The notes under the pieces: generated by a model
Told to the model about the DNA's origin: nothing
Database searches by the model: none
Seen by the model: the letters and a program-made list of their open reading frames with translations, nothing else
From: Paenibacillus urinalis
GTDB taxonomy: Bacteria > Bacillota > Bacilli > Paenibacillales > Paenibacillaceae
NCBI RefSeq assembly: GCF_028747985.1
Contig: NZ_CP118108.1
Location: 687,501 to 751,500, forward strand
Direction of reading: 5' to 3'
DNA: 64,000 nucleotides
Shown: positions 1-10,481 of the stretch, piece after piece
How the letters are laid out: every line of letters starts with the position of its first letter
Position numbering within the stretch: position 1 is the first letter of the stretch
Position numbers and translations under genes: made by a program

Positions 1-1686
<1,686 letters not shown>

Positions 1687-1959
1687 AAGAGTTTTCGAAG
1701 AAAACTTGCTTCGGAAGCATAAGCACAGGACCCCAATAATGGGGAAAGCAATAAATCGCAAATTGTTTCGTATCTAGTTTTCAGGGAGTAAATCCTTGTA
1801 AAGATTTTAAGCTGCATGTCCTTTCTAAGGATTGATATTTTGCTGGTGATGATTCACCGAAGATATCACAGCGCAAAAATCATAACGCTAATGGTTTCAT
1901 ACTCACGAAGCGTGATGTACCGAAACCAACGCGGATCGCATTTGTTGCACAAATGCTTG
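1687..1959 (+). other. 23S-5S internal spacer
   Basis: This 273-bp spacer separates 23S from 5S. It holds short hairpins near 1690-1720 (GTTTTC-GAA-GAAAAC) and imperfect inverted repeats nearby that are plausible processing stems. I see no tRNA: there is no GGTTCGA-type T-arm in a cloverleaf context. Open frames crossing it are accidental. Confidence 0.7.
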
Positions 1960-2076
1960 TTTGGTGGCGATAGCGGAGGGGTTCCACACGTACCCATCCC
2001 GAACACGACCGTTAAGCCCTCCAGCGCCGATGGTACTTGGACCGCAGGGTCCTGGGAGAGTAGGACGTCGCCAAGC
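1960..2076 (+). rRNA. 5S ribosomal RNA
   Basis: A ~117-nt 5S rRNA. It contains the conserved core CCCATCCCGAACACGACCG and the GGGAGAGTAGGACGTCGCC 3' block. The 5' TTTGGTGGCGA and the 3' TCGCCAAGC form the closing helix. It follows the 23S gene and precedes a strong intrinsic terminator, so it ends the rrn operon. Confidence 0.96.
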
Positions 2077-2083
2077 ACACATA

Positions 2084-2120
2084 AGACACTATCGATGAAA
2101 TTCGATAGTGTCTTTTTTTT
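2084..2120 (+). terminator. rrn operon intrinsic terminator
   Basis: A perfect 12-bp stem, AGACACTATCGA / TCGATAGTGTCT, with a short loop is followed by a run of T residues (2112-2120), directly after the 5S gene. Confidence 0.93.
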
Positions 2121-2153
2121 GCTCGAGAGCTTAAACATAAAATATCGAATAAT

Positions 2154-2186
2154 TTAGTACCAAGTACTAGTACCAAGTGTTATAAT
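2154..2186 (+). promoter_or_regulatory. FapR-like operator and -10 of the fabH promoter
   Basis: TTAGTACCAAGTACTAG (2154-2170) has TAGTAC / GTACTA half-sites separated by 3 bp, resembling the TTAGTACC-type operator of the lipid regulator FapR as I remember it from Bacillus. A second AGTACCAAGT repeat lies at 2169-2178. The -10 TATAAT is at 2181-2186, so the operator overlaps the likely -35 to -10 region. It implies malonyl-CoA-responsive control of the next gene. The assignment is from memory of the consensus. Confidence 0.7.
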
Positions 2187-2217
2187 GGTGATACTAACTG
2201 TAAGGAAGGTGAACAGG

Positions 2218-3213
2218 ATGTATCAGTCAAATGCGAAAATTACGGCAATAGGTACTTATGTACCGCAGAAAATATTATCTAACGAAGATCTCGAAAAAAT
2301 GGTAGATACGAATGATGAGTGGATCGTACAGCGTACAGGCATGCGAGAACGAAGAATAGCTGCTGAGAACGAGTTTGTATCTGATCTGAGCTATAAAGCA
2401 GTTGCAGACATGATTAAACGCTACGCTGTTGATGTAACCGATGTAGATATGATTCTGGTGGCCACTAGTACAGCGGAGTATACTTTTCCGAACGTCGCTT
2501 CCCGAATTCAACAGCATTTTAATATTAAACAAGCAGGTGCTATTGATCTAGGATCAGCTTGTGCGGGATTTGTTTACGGATTGCAGTTGGCAGATGGAAT
2601 GGTATCCAGTGGTATTCACAAGAAAGTGCTTGTTGTTGGTGCTGAGACTCTTTCCAAAATCACAGATTATACAGACCGATCTACCTGCATCCTCTTTGGG
2701 GATGGGGCCGGAGTTGTGTTGATCGAAAGAGATGCGGAGCATCCAGGATTTATATCTACGGTATCCGGCACTCATGGCAGTGGTGGAGGTCATTTATATA
2801 GAAGAACATTTGCTACAGAGATTGATGGACTGAATATTGAGAAGGACTCATTTCTTGTTCAGAACGGACGGGAGGTCTACAAATGGGCAGTACGCCATGT
2901 GCCTGAGGCATCTAATCAACTGATTAAGGAATCAGGGCTGCAGCCGGAAGATATCGATTGGTTTGTACCGCACAGCGCGAATTTAAGAATGATTGAATCC
3001 ATTTGTGTGAAAGGCCCGATTCCTATTGAGCGTACATTGACTAGTGTAGAGTATAGAGGAAATACCTCGGCTGCCTCGATCCCCTTGGCAATTCAGCTCG
3101 GACTTGATGACGGGCGTCTGAAATATAATGATAAGATGCTGCTGTTTGGATTTGGTGGTGGCCTAACGTATGCAGGAGTGATTATGCGCTGGACCGTACC
3201 GGATAGGGACTAA
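2218..3213 (+). CDS. fabH: beta-ketoacyl-ACP synthase III (FabHB-like)
   Basis: This 331-residue enzyme condenses an acyl-CoA primer with malonyl-ACP to start fatty acid synthesis in the cytoplasm. The thiolase-fold triad is visible: Cys115 in DLGSACAGF, His252 in VPHSANLR and Asn282 in GNTSAASIP. The HSAN form instead of the commoner HQAN resembles B. subtilis FabHB. The ATG at 2218 has AAGGAAGGTGA just upstream, and the protein then begins MYQSNAKITAIG as the family does; a longer in-frame upstream start lacks a ribosome site. It stands alone, with its own FapR-like operator and a downstream terminator. Confidence 0.93.
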   Translation: MYQSNAKITAIGTYVPQKILSNEDLEKMVDTNDEWIVQRTGMRERRIAAENEFVSDLSYKAVADMIKRYAVDVTDVDMILVATSTAEYTFPNVASRIQQHFNIKQAGAIDLGSACAGFVYGLQLADGMVSSGIHKKVLVVGAETLSKITDYTDRSTCILFGDGAGVVLIERDAEHPGFISTVSGTHGSGGGHLYRRTFATEIDGLNIEKDSFLVQNGREVYKWAVRHVPEASNQLIKESGLQPEDIDWFVPHSANLRMIESICVKGPIPIERTLTSVEYRGNTSAASIPLAIQLGLDDGRLKYNDKMLLFGFGGGLTYAGVIMRWTVPDRD

Positions 3214-3220
3214 AACAATA

Positions 3221-3250
3221 AGGAATGGGGAGCTTGTCCTCATTCCTTTT
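3221..3250 (+). terminator. fabH terminator
   Basis: Stem AGGAATGGGG / CCTCATTCCT (with a G-T pair) followed by TTTT, 8 bp after the fabH stop codon. Confidence 0.8.
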
Positions 3251-3306
3251 ACATAATGGATTTGAGTATCAAGAGACCTGCGATGAATTGGCATGATTAA
3301 AATCTA

Positions 3307-4347
3307 TTATGAATTTATGACATATCCCTCGCTTATCTTTTGGAATGTATTTTCATCCGCGATAATAAATAACTTAGCTTGTTCTGGAATGATAGTATTA
3401 GGCCTTCTTATGATACTAGTATCATCGTGATCAGCAATCAATAAGGCACCCATTGCTTTTATTTCCTCGAACGCGTCATTGTAAGTTATCCATTCTTTCT
3501 TTTTGTTAATAACATATATTTTCTCGCCACTCTCTGTGCTGAGCAGATTCATAAAAAGCTTGGAAGAACCTTTATGTACACTTGCATGGGCGATCAGATA
3601 GGAGATAGACTGCTGTGAAAGGATGAGCTCGTCTACCTTCGCATGCTTAAAGTTCATAAGGTGATTCTCCTTAAGAATCTCTGCTATGGTGTATATATGG
3701 CGGTTCACTTTCTCGCCGTAGCTTTCAATTGTTGTGGCAATCAGCAGTGTCTGTCCATCTGCATATTTGGCCGGTACTCCTTGAGGAGAAAAGATAATAA
3801 CGGCTTTTGATTTGGCCACATTTGCACGATCAAGTGTCTCGTATTCTGTCGGCTCGCCTTGAATGTAATGAATTTGACTATGATCTATGGGGCTCGAAGG
3901 AAGATCAGCGATAAGTACGATGTTATGAACGCTGTCGCTGTTCAGCATTTCCTTAATGGTGTCTTTGATCTTATCGTCAGACCAGCCAATAATGACATAA
4001 TGATCCTCACCTCTATAATCCATTTTTCCTTCCTCCTTCATCTTGATCCATTTAATAAATCGTTCCGATACTTTAGCAACGAGCGTCCCGATCAGAAAAA
4101 GTCCTGTAAAAATAACGATCGTACCGAAAATCATTCCAGGTAGGGTCTCAGGGAAGTAATCCCCATAACCGACCGTTGTGGTCGTAACAATAACCCACCA
4201 GAGACCTTTGATATAGGTCGAGAATTTCTCAGGCTCCAGAATATGAATGATGATCGGGCTTATGAAGAAGAAGGATAGTGTAAAATAGATAAGCGTTATA
4301 TTGCTCATTTTAAACATTTTCTCGAAAGCCTTACGCCAAAAAAGCAT
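3307..4347 (-). CDS. two-TM potassium channel with C-terminal RCK/TrkA-N domain (YugO-like)
   Basis: A membrane K+ channel subunit of ~346 residues. TM1 is about residues 17-37; a pore loop with the canonical filter TVGYGD is at 58-63; TM2 is about 70-92. A cytoplasmic RCK/TrkA-N nucleotide-binding region starts near residue 108 (YVIIGWSD, with a remnant GxG turn). Size and order match MthK/YugO-type channels, which function as tetramers gated by ligands binding the RCK ring. I chose ATG 4347 because GAGG lies 6 nt upstream; ATG 4357-4359 overlaps that ribosome site. It is transcribed alone, convergent with fabH. Ligand and physiological role (for example biofilm electrical signalling, known for YugO) are not visible in the sequence. 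Confidence 0.88.
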   Translation of the reverse strand: MLFWRKAFEKMFKMSNITLIYFTLSFFFISPIIIHILEPEKFSTYIKGLWWVIVTTTTVGYGDYFPETLPGMIFGTIVIFTGLFLIGTLVAKVSERFIKWIKMKEEGKMDYRGEDHYVIIGWSDDKIKDTIKEMLNSDSVHNIVLIADLPSSPIDHSQIHYIQGEPTEYETLDRANVAKSKAVIIFSPQGVPAKYADGQTLLIATTIESYGEKVNRHIYTIAEILKENHLMNFKHAKVDELILSQQSISYLIAHASVHKGSSKLFMNLLSTESGEKIYVINKKKEWITYNDAFEEIKAMGALLIADHDDTSIIRRPNTIIPEQAKLFIIADENTFQKISEGYVINS

Positions 4348-4500
4348 AGCCCACCTCATTTTTAATTTGTGTAGCGCAGCTGGATTATGGCATTTATTTA
4401 CGGCTTAAACATAGCTGCGTTCCACTACTTTTCAAAATATTTACAGTGAGTTCTATTATATAAAACTTCTTGCCGCTCGGCTATCTAAATCCTTTCCCTG

Positions 4501-4537
4501 AAAAAAGAGCACATACCGACTGGGTCGGCATGTGCTC
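4501..4537 (-). terminator. terminator of the SLH amidase gene
   Basis: A long stem GAGCACATACCGAC / GTCGGCATGTGCTC (one mismatch). On the minus strand it is followed by TTTTTT (plus-strand A run at 4501-4506), placing it downstream of the gene ending at 4578. Confidence 0.85.
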
Positions 4538-4577
4538 ATCTTATGAAATCGTTGTGTGTCTATAAACGATATCATAA

Positions 4578-6515
4578 CTACTCAGACAACATAGGGGCTA
4601 TACGGTGCTGTGTTCCCTGCTCGTAGCTATAAGCGAGCTTGATGAGTTTACCTTCATCATAGGCTCTGCCAAGGAATTCAATCCCGACAGGAAGTCCGTT
4701 CTTGGTGAAACCAGCTGGAACCGTGATAGCGGGGAATCCAGAGAATGCGCTAAGCCGGTTATTACCGCCGGCATTCTGAGGCTCACCTATTACCGCAGCA
4801 GCCGCAGCTGTACTAGGATACACAATGGCATCCAGGTTATGGTCTGCCATCACTTGTAGAAGAGAGTCTTTGGCCAGCTTCGTTCGCTTCAGCACGATAT
4901 CTTTGTATTCCTCGGTTTCCAATGTTTCACGGGCATCGCGGGACTTCATCGATTGCTCTTGGTCTAAATCATAATTGCCAGATGCAATGATCTCAGACAA
5001 GGTGGCGTATGGAGCATCTTCACCAAGTCCTTTAAGGTAGTCATTAAGCTGGAATTTGAACTCATAGCTGCTGAGACTTGGATACTTAGAGAGTTCGGCC
5101 AAATTAGGGAGCTTGATCTCTACAGCAGTAGCGCCAAGTCCTTCAATTTTATCAATCGCATTATAAATAATGGAGGAGGTTTCTTGTTCTGCATCACTGC
5201 TGGTGGAGAAAAGCTCAGTAGCTACACCGATGCGAGCGCCTTGCAGGCCTTGTGGGTCCAAATGATCGAGATAGCTCTCTGGAATTCGTCCGACGCTTGC
5301 TGCGGTGCTCACATCCTCAGGGTCATATCCTGCAATAGCATCCAGCATGATCGCAGCGTCTTCGACGGTGCGCGCCATAGGTCCGCCTACATCCTGTGTG
5401 AGTGCAAGCGGAATGATTCCGTCACGGCTTGCTAGTCCAATCGTTGGACGAATCCCTACAAGACTATTAAAACTGGAAGGGATACGGATTGAGCCTCCGG
5501 TATCTGTGCCTAAGCCTGCAGCTGCAAAGTTGGCGGCAATCGCAGCACCCGTCCCCCCGCTTGAACCGCCGGGATAGTGATCCAGTGCATAAGGGTTTAA
5601 GGTCTGTCCACCGAGTGAGCTGGATGTTGTGATGCCGAAGGCAAATTCATGCAGATTTGTTTTGCCCAAGATGATTGCACCGGCTTTTTTCAATCTGGCG
5701 ATTTGCTCTGCATCTTCATCTGGAATAGAATCCTTGAGGCATAGGCAGCCTGCTGAGGTTGGCATATCATTCGTATCATAATTATCCTTGACCAGAATCG
5801 GGATCCCATGAAGATGACTGCGAGGTCCTGTACTTGTACGTTCCTTATCGAGTTCAGCTGCAATATCAAGAGCATCATCGTTTATTGTGAGTACTGCATT
5901 TAGAGAAGGACCTTGATCATCATACTGTTCAATCCGATCCAGATACATTTGCACAAGCTGGACAGAGGTCAGCTTTCCTTGTTCCATCGCTTGTTGCATA
6001 TCTGAAATGGTAGCTTCCTCGATTTCAAAAGGCTGTATGTATTCTAAGACACGTTCATAGATAAGCTGGACATCTGAAACGGTAAGCGGAGTTCTTGGGA
6101 AGAAGGAGTCTTTACTGTAGCCTGTCATAATTTCAGCTTGAGCTACAGCACTAATCGCATCAGCATAGGAGCTGTTTTGAGGGGTATCTTTAAATGAACG
6201 GTCTGCTGCAGGCAGAGAGAGCCATTCCTGAATGGTTTGGGCTGCGCTTTGTCTTGATATCACGGTGCTGGTGGGTCTCTCCAAGGTAAATGGAACCCCC
6301 GCAGTCTCTGCAGCCCGCTTCATTTGATCGTAAAAATAGGCGGCGTCTGCAGGCTTGTTACCGGTGAGCTCGGCAGAGGATGTACCACCTGAAGTTGTTC
6401 CGTCTGCTGCTGATGCTGTATAGGCAGGAAGCAGGAAGGAGCTGGTTAGGAGTGCAGCTGCAAGCAAGGCTTGTCCACTTTTTTTCCATCGGCGTAACGG
6501 CTGGTTCACATTCAT
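4578..6515 (-). CDS. secreted amidase-signature hydrolase with SLH-like N-terminal region
   Basis: 645 residues. A Sec signal peptide (basic RRWKKSG, hydrophobic core, AYTASA cleavage near 36) is followed at roughly 85-160 by a segment resembling an S-layer-homology region (SFKDTPQNSSYADAIS, then MTGYSKDSFFP). From about 170 comes a full amidase-signature domain with catalytic Lys243 (ILVKDNYD), cis-Ser318 (GGSSGG) and nucleophile Ser342 (GTDTGGSIR). The family hydrolyses amide bonds, but the substrate cannot be told; GatA is unlikely because this one is exported and has no gatB/C nearby. ATG 6515 is preceded by AAGGAGAG. It has its own terminator and is divergent from topB. A wall-linked exoenzyme is the simplest reading. 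Confidence 0.88.
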   Translation of the reverse strand: MNVNQPLRRWKKSGQALLAAALLTSSFLLPAYTASAADGTTSGGTSSAELTGNKPADAAYFYDQMKRAAETAGVPFTLERPTSTVISRQSAAQTIQEWLSLPAADRSFKDTPQNSSYADAISAVAQAEIMTGYSKDSFFPRTPLTVSDVQLIYERVLEYIQPFEIEEATISDMQQAMEQGKLTSVQLVQMYLDRIEQYDDQGPSLNAVLTINDDALDIAAELDKERTSTGPRSHLHGIPILVKDNYDTNDMPTSAGCLCLKDSIPDEDAEQIARLKKAGAIILGKTNLHEFAFGITTSSSLGGQTLNPYALDHYPGGSSGGTGAAIAANFAAAGLGTDTGGSIRIPSSFNSLVGIRPTIGLASRDGIIPLALTQDVGGPMARTVEDAAIMLDAIAGYDPEDVSTAASVGRIPESYLDHLDPQGLQGARIGVATELFSTSSDAEQETSSIIYNAIDKIEGLGATAVEIKLPNLAELSKYPSLSSYEFKFQLNDYLKGLGEDAPYATLSEIIASGNYDLDQEQSMKSRDARETLETEEYKDIVLKRTKLAKDSLLQVMADHNLDAIVYPSTAAAAAVIGEPQNAGGNNRLSAFSGFPAITVPAGFTKNGLPVGIEFLGRAYDEGKLIKLAYSYEQGTQHRIAPMLSE

Positions 6516-6979
6516 ATAAACACTCTCCTTGTAGGTTGATCTTGAGCTCAGAGTCGATAGCATATCCTAACTCGTGTCACTTAGATCTTATTTAATGTCA
6601 TAAATTGTTACAAGCATAGCAGGTATGTAATAAAGCGATTACATCAATTGTTTTCTGCAAATTGCTCTTTATTTCAGATAAATATCTCTATGAAAATAAA
6701 ATTGATCAAGGAGTCTTAAGACTATTCTCACAGCTTCAATGTAAACTAAATTGACATTATGAGTATCTAGTTAGTTCTCTCGAGTATACTTCTGCGTTTG
6801 TCTAACATGTTAGGAGAGTGGGGCTCTCACTTTATTTGGTTTTCTATTACTTACTCCGTATTGTGAATTTTGTAGTGTCAATCGTTCATAATGAACGTTC
6901 TTGGTATGTAAGGACTTCTTCTTTCGCAGGCACTTTAAAGGAATGATATAATGAAGGATGTTATAGAAAGGAGAGTCTC
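6516..6979. other. divergent intergenic region (amidase / topB)
   Basis: 464 bp without a gene. It contains the topB upstream elements listed separately (palindrome at 6883-6897, -10 at 6947). The remainder is AT-rich; I see no ORF with a ribosome site and no terminator. Confidence 0.6.
6883..6952 (+). promoter_or_regulatory. palindrome and -10 element upstream of topB
   Basis: CGTTCATAATGAACG (6883-6897) is a perfect 7+1+7 palindrome, the shape of a dimeric repressor site. A good -10 (TATAAT, 6947-6952) follows 50 bp downstream; no convincing -35 is present. The palindrome's protein is unknown. Confidence 0.45.
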
Positions 6980-9124
6980 ATGAAAGTACTTGTTCTAGCA
7001 GAAAAGCCCTCCGTCGCACGTGAGATTGCGCGTGTAATGGGAAGCAGAGAGAAGCATAAGAGCTATTTTGAAGGACCTAAATATGTAGTGACTTGGGCTT
7101 TGGGCCATCTGGTCGGATTGGCTGAGCCTGAGGATTATGATCATAAATATGCAACCTGGAACCTTGCGGACCTGCCGATTCTACCGAAGCAGACGAAGCT
7201 GAAGGTGCTGAGAGAAACCCAGCATCAATATAAAGCAGTGCAGCAGCTCATGAAGCGACAAGATATCAAGGAACTCGTCATTGCAACTGATGCTGCTCGT
7301 GAAGGTGAGCTATTGGCCCGCTGGATTATGCAGATGGCGCATTTCAAGAAGCCTTTTAAACGCTTATGGATCTCGTCTCAGACGGACAAAGCCATCAAAG
7401 AAGGGTTTGCAAACTTGAAGCCGGGTCAGCAGTTTGATCGTTTGTATGAATCGGCACGCTGCCGTGCTGAGGCGGACTGGATGATCGGTCTCAATGTCAC
7501 CCGCGCTCTTACCGTTAAATATAATGCCCAGCTGTCTGCGGGACGCGTCCAAACCCCGACTCTTGGCATGATCATGAATCGGGAAAAGGAAATCATGAAT
7601 TTCCGATCAGAGGAATACGACACGTTGTCTGCTGATTTTGGCAGCTTCCAAGCAATGTGGCGAGCGCCTCAGGGAGACTCTCGTATTTTTGATAAAGCTC
7701 GGACAGAAGAGCTTAAGCGCAAGCTTGAAGGACGTTCCGGCAAGGTCGTTCAAGTCAAAAAAAGCGAGAAGGTTGAAACCCATCCGCTGGCATACGACTT
7801 AACCGAGCTGCAGAGAGATGCCAATAAGCGATATGGCTTCTCAGCGAAACAAACCTCTAATCTCCTGCAGAAATTGTACGAGCAGCATAAGCTGGTCACT
7901 TATCCACGGACAGACAGCAGATACTTACCTTCAGATATGACAGAGACGTTCAAGGAGCGTCTGGAAAGTGTAGCGGTAGGCCCGTATAGTTCATTAGCAA
8001 GACCGCTGCTTCGGACCAAGCTTCTGGTCACGAAGCGTGTGGTGGATGACAGTAAAGTGAGTGACCACCATGCCATTATCCCTACAGAGCAAACGGTTCT
8101 GCTCAATCAATTGTCTGCGGAGGAGCGCAAGCTCTACGATCTGATTGTAAGACGATTTATAAGTCTGTTCTATCCACCAGCCCGATATGATGCGGTTCAG
8201 GTTAAGATTGAAGCAGAGAATGAAGCTTTTATTGTAAAAGGAACAACGGTTAAAAATCACGGATGGCGTGAAGTATATGGTGCAGAAGGTTACAGCGATG
8301 AGGATGAAGAGACTTCTGATGATGACTCCTCGGATTCAAGAGGAAGTGGGCAGCAGCTGCCTGAGCTTCGCGAAGGGGAGCTCATCAAGATTCAGCGATG
8401 CATCATCAAGTCAGCTCGTACAATGCCGCCTAAACGCTATAATGAAGCAGCTTTACTGGCTCAGATGGAGAAGCATGGTCTGGGTACACCTGCGACCAGA
8501 GCTGATATTATCGAGAAGCTTGTCAGCAGTGACACGATTGAACGTCAGGGCAATGTGATGCACCCTACTGGCAAAGGGAAACAGCTGATTGAACTGGCAG
8601 CACCACAGCTTCGTACACCTGAGCTCACTGCCAAATGGGAGTCTGAGCTGGAGCGCATTGGCAAAGGTCAGGGATCTCCTGAACCATTCTTAAACGGAAT
8701 TCGGAAGATGGCGGACGAACTTGTGCGCAGTGTCAAGAATAGTACCACGGAATACAAGCCGCACAATGTATCTAACAGCCATTGTCCAGATTGTGGTACA
8801 AGACTGCTCGAGAAGAAATCCAAGCGAGGCAAGTTCCTCGTGTGTCCTGCGGAGGATTGCAGCTACAAGCGATCGGCAGAGAAACGTTTGTCCAACCGCC
8901 GTTGTCCGCAATGCCATAAGAAGATGGAGCTTAAAGAGGGCAAGGCAGGGATGTATGTGCAGTGTCTGCCATGCGGCATCACGGAGACCTTGGATAAGGA
9001 CAAGCAGCGGGTTAATAAACGTGAGCAGCAGAAGCTTGTTAAGCAGTTCGAGAAAAAGGAGCCGATTGGCTCGAATCTTGGTGATCTGCTGAAGGCAGCG
9101 ATGGAAAAGAAAGAAGGTAAATAG
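6980..9124 (+). CDS. topB: DNA topoisomerase III
   Basis: A 714-residue type IA topoisomerase that relaxes and decatenates single-stranded or crossed DNA. The N-terminal Toprim domain starts MKVLVLAEKPSVAREIA, with the acidic ATDAAREGE motif near 110. The active-site Tyr308 is in TYPRTDSRY. The C-terminus carries two Cys4-type zinc motifs (CPDCGTRL...CPAEDC and CPQCHKKM...CLPCG) and a basic tail. Length matches B. subtilis TopB (~727). The ATG at 6980 has GAAAGGAGAG upstream. An acidic linker (DEDEETSDDDSSD, ~435-450) is an unusual insert. A small ORF follows at 9206. Confidence 0.96.
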   Translation: MKVLVLAEKPSVAREIARVMGSREKHKSYFEGPKYVVTWALGHLVGLAEPEDYDHKYATWNLADLPILPKQTKLKVLRETQHQYKAVQQLMKRQDIKELVIATDAAREGELLARWIMQMAHFKKPFKRLWISSQTDKAIKEGFANLKPGQQFDRLYESARCRAEADWMIGLNVTRALTVKYNAQLSAGRVQTPTLGMIMNREKEIMNFRSEEYDTLSADFGSFQAMWRAPQGDSRIFDKARTEELKRKLEGRSGKVVQVKKSEKVETHPLAYDLTELQRDANKRYGFSAKQTSNLLQKLYEQHKLVTYPRTDSRYLPSDMTETFKERLESVAVGPYSSLARPLLRTKLLVTKRVVDDSKVSDHHAIIPTEQTVLLNQLSAEERKLYDLIVRRFISLFYPPARYDAVQVKIEAENEAFIVKGTTVKNHGWREVYGAEGYSDEDEETSDDDSSDSRGSGQQLPELREGELIKIQRCIIKSARTMPPKRYNEAALLAQMEKHGLGTPATRADIIEKLVSSDTIERQGNVMHPTGKGKQLIELAAPQLRTPELTAKWESELERIGKGQGSPEPFLNGIRKMADELVRSVKNSTTEYKPHNVSNSHCPDCGTRLLEKKSKRGKFLVCPAEDCSYKRSAEKRLSNRRCPQCHKKMELKEGKAGMYVQCLPCGITETLDKDKQRVNKREQQKLVKQFEKKEPIGSNLGDLLKAAMEKKEGK

Positions 9125-9205
9125 GGCAGTGTGCGGCGCAATACGAAGTATTCGTATAATGCTCGTCCGAAGATGACAATCTATGTCGTAGGGGGTGAGC
9201 GACAC

Positions 9206-9343
9206 ATGCCTTATCATAAACCGCTGAAAATTAAAAACCAGCAAAATAAGTCTAGTGTGCTAGAGGAAAGCAGAACCATTCGTCCGGCCAAGGCCGCCCA
9301 CACTCCGCCAAGCTTGAACGGCATTCCTAAGCAGGAATCCTAA
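9206..9343 (+). CDS. small basic hypothetical protein (45 aa)
   Basis: A short frame beginning MPYHKPLKIKNQQNKSS and ending PKQES. ATG 9206 has a G-rich ribosome-like site (GGGGGTGA) 8-15 bases upstream. The product is basic and Pro/Asn/Lys rich with no hydrophobic segment, so it is probably cytoplasmic. It lies 81 bp after topB and directly before a perfect terminator, suggesting it ends the topB transcript. I do not recognise a family; the longer in-frame start at 9131 lacks a ribosome site. Confidence 0.5.
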   Translation: MPYHKPLKIKNQQNKSSVLEESRTIRPAKAAHTPPSLNGIPKQES

Positions 9344-9382
9344 GCTGTAAGCTGTTATTCGCAGTGATAAGCTGGCTGCATG

Positions 9383-9416
9383 AGAACCAGATTCAATATT
9401 GAATCTGGTTCTTTTG
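9383..9416 (+). terminator. terminator after topB and the 45-aa ORF
   Basis: A perfect palindrome with 15-nt arms, AGAACCAGATTCAAT / ATTGAATCTGGTTCT, is followed by TTTT; symmetric enough to work in both directions. Confidence 0.88.
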
Positions 9417-9591
9417 CATGCTTTTAGGCGCAGTATGAAGTTATGGATAACTGACGCATAGAATAAAGCCCATATAGATACACTATATTCAGCCAACAAC
9501 ATCGGAGCCTGTCCGAGCTCATTGTCACTCTGTTTCTTCAGAAGCTATAATGGAGTGGGGAATGCGATCCCTAAAGAAAGGGGAATTGCCA

Positions 9592-9855
9592 ATGCGGACA
9601 GGCATCATTCTATGGTTTGTTTTTATAAATGTGGTAGCCTATCTTGTGATGTCAGAGGATAAGAGAAGAGCACAAAAAAGACGAGATCGGGTTCCGGAAA
9701 AAACGTTGTTTTTACTTGCTGCGATCGGAGGTTCCCTCGGCATACTGATTGCAATGTACCGGAAGCGGCACAAAACAAGGCATGCCAGCTTTACCATTGG
9801 CGTACCTGTTCTTCTCTTCGTTAATGCTATACTTTATGGCTATTTTTTAAGCTGA
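9592..9855 (+). CDS. DUF1294 membrane protein (YsdA-like)
   Basis: 87 residues, with hydrophobic segments at about 5-20 (IILWFVFINVVAYLVM), 38-56 and 66-85 separated by basic stretches (DKRRAQKRRDRVPE, RKRHKTRHASF). This alternation and the R-x-P-E-x-x-L-x3-A-x2-GG pattern match the DUF1294 family of small integral membrane proteins of unknown function. ATG 9592 follows AAAGGGGAA; the upstream ATG lacks such a site. It lies alone between a terminator and the stress-protein gene. Confidence 0.78.
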   Translation: MRTGIILWFVFINVVAYLVMSEDKRRAQKRRDRVPEKTLFLLAAIGGSLGILIAMYRKRHKTRHASFTIGVPVLLFVNAILYGYFLS

Positions 9856-9953
9856 GTTTATTATAACGCTTAGTGAAGCTGACAGACAGCTTGTGATTCA
9901 AACAAATCCGTAATCGGTTAAATAGAAGTACATACAGAAAGGTGGCGTTCCTG

Positions 9954-10388
9954 ATGACTTTTTCCAATATTCTACTTGCATACGACGGATCAGAGTTAGC
10001 GAACAAAGCGTTTGAGCGCGCAGTGGAGTTAGCCAAATTATCTGACAATACACAGCTGCATATTGTTCATGTATATGATTTCCCGCGGGTATTTATCGGC
10101 GAAGGTCTGGCACCAATCCCACCGTCGGTAAACAGTGATGTATATGAGCTTGCTGAAGAGACCGTAGACAAGATTAAGAGACGTCTTGTTAATGAGCAGA
10201 TCGGTGCTAGGGTTGAACTCATTCAAGGCTCTCCGGTGGATGTCATATTGGAGTATGTGAAACAGAACGAAACGGATCTCATTGTAATAGGCAGCAGAGG
10301 ACTCAGCGGGATACGTGAATTCGTGCTGGGCAGTGTAAGCCATCGTGTAGTTCAGGAAGCAGACGTTCCCGTACTCGTAGTGAAATAA
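9954..10388 (+). CDS. universal stress protein, UspA family
   Basis: 144 residues with the Usp fold: N-terminal NILLAYDGSELANKAFE and C-terminal ATP-binding GSRGLSGIREFVLGSVS (G-x2-G-x9-GS) followed by VPVLVVK. ATP-binding Usp proteins act as cytoplasmic stress modulators; the specific role is unknown. ATG 9954 is 8 nt after AAAGGTGG; the GTG at 9942 lies inside that site and is rejected. Single gene, with a weak terminator downstream. Confidence 0.9.
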   Translation: MTFSNILLAYDGSELANKAFERAVELAKLSDNTQLHIVHVYDFPRVFIGEGLAPIPPSVNSDVYELAEETVDKIKRRLVNEQIGARVELIQGSPVDVILEYVKQNETDLIVIGSRGLSGIREFVLGSVSHRVVQEADVPVLVVK

Positions 10389-10415
10389 ACAAGATGAAAC
10401 AGAGCATTTTATTCG

Positions 10416-10462
10416 AAAAAACCAGTATCTTTCCTGTACTTCATGGGAGCTGCTGGTTTTAT
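10416..10462 (+). terminator. probable terminator after the Usp gene
   Basis: AAAACCAG / CTGGTTTT arms with a ~25-nt loop and a short T-rich tail between the Usp gene and the purine leader. The loop is long, hence modest confidence. Confidence 0.45.
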
Positions 10463-10481
10463 TTATGTTTCAATTCAATAA

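Noticed and set aside
1687..1959. tRNA gene in the 23S-5S spacer
   Set aside because: No T-arm or acceptor-stem pairing consistent with a cloverleaf.
1816..2157. 113-codon frame across spacer and 5S
   Set aside because: It runs through the 5S gene and its terminator.
4578..6515. GatA subunit of the tRNA amidotransferase
   Set aside because: It has a signal peptide and SLH-like region and lacks gatC/gatB neighbours.
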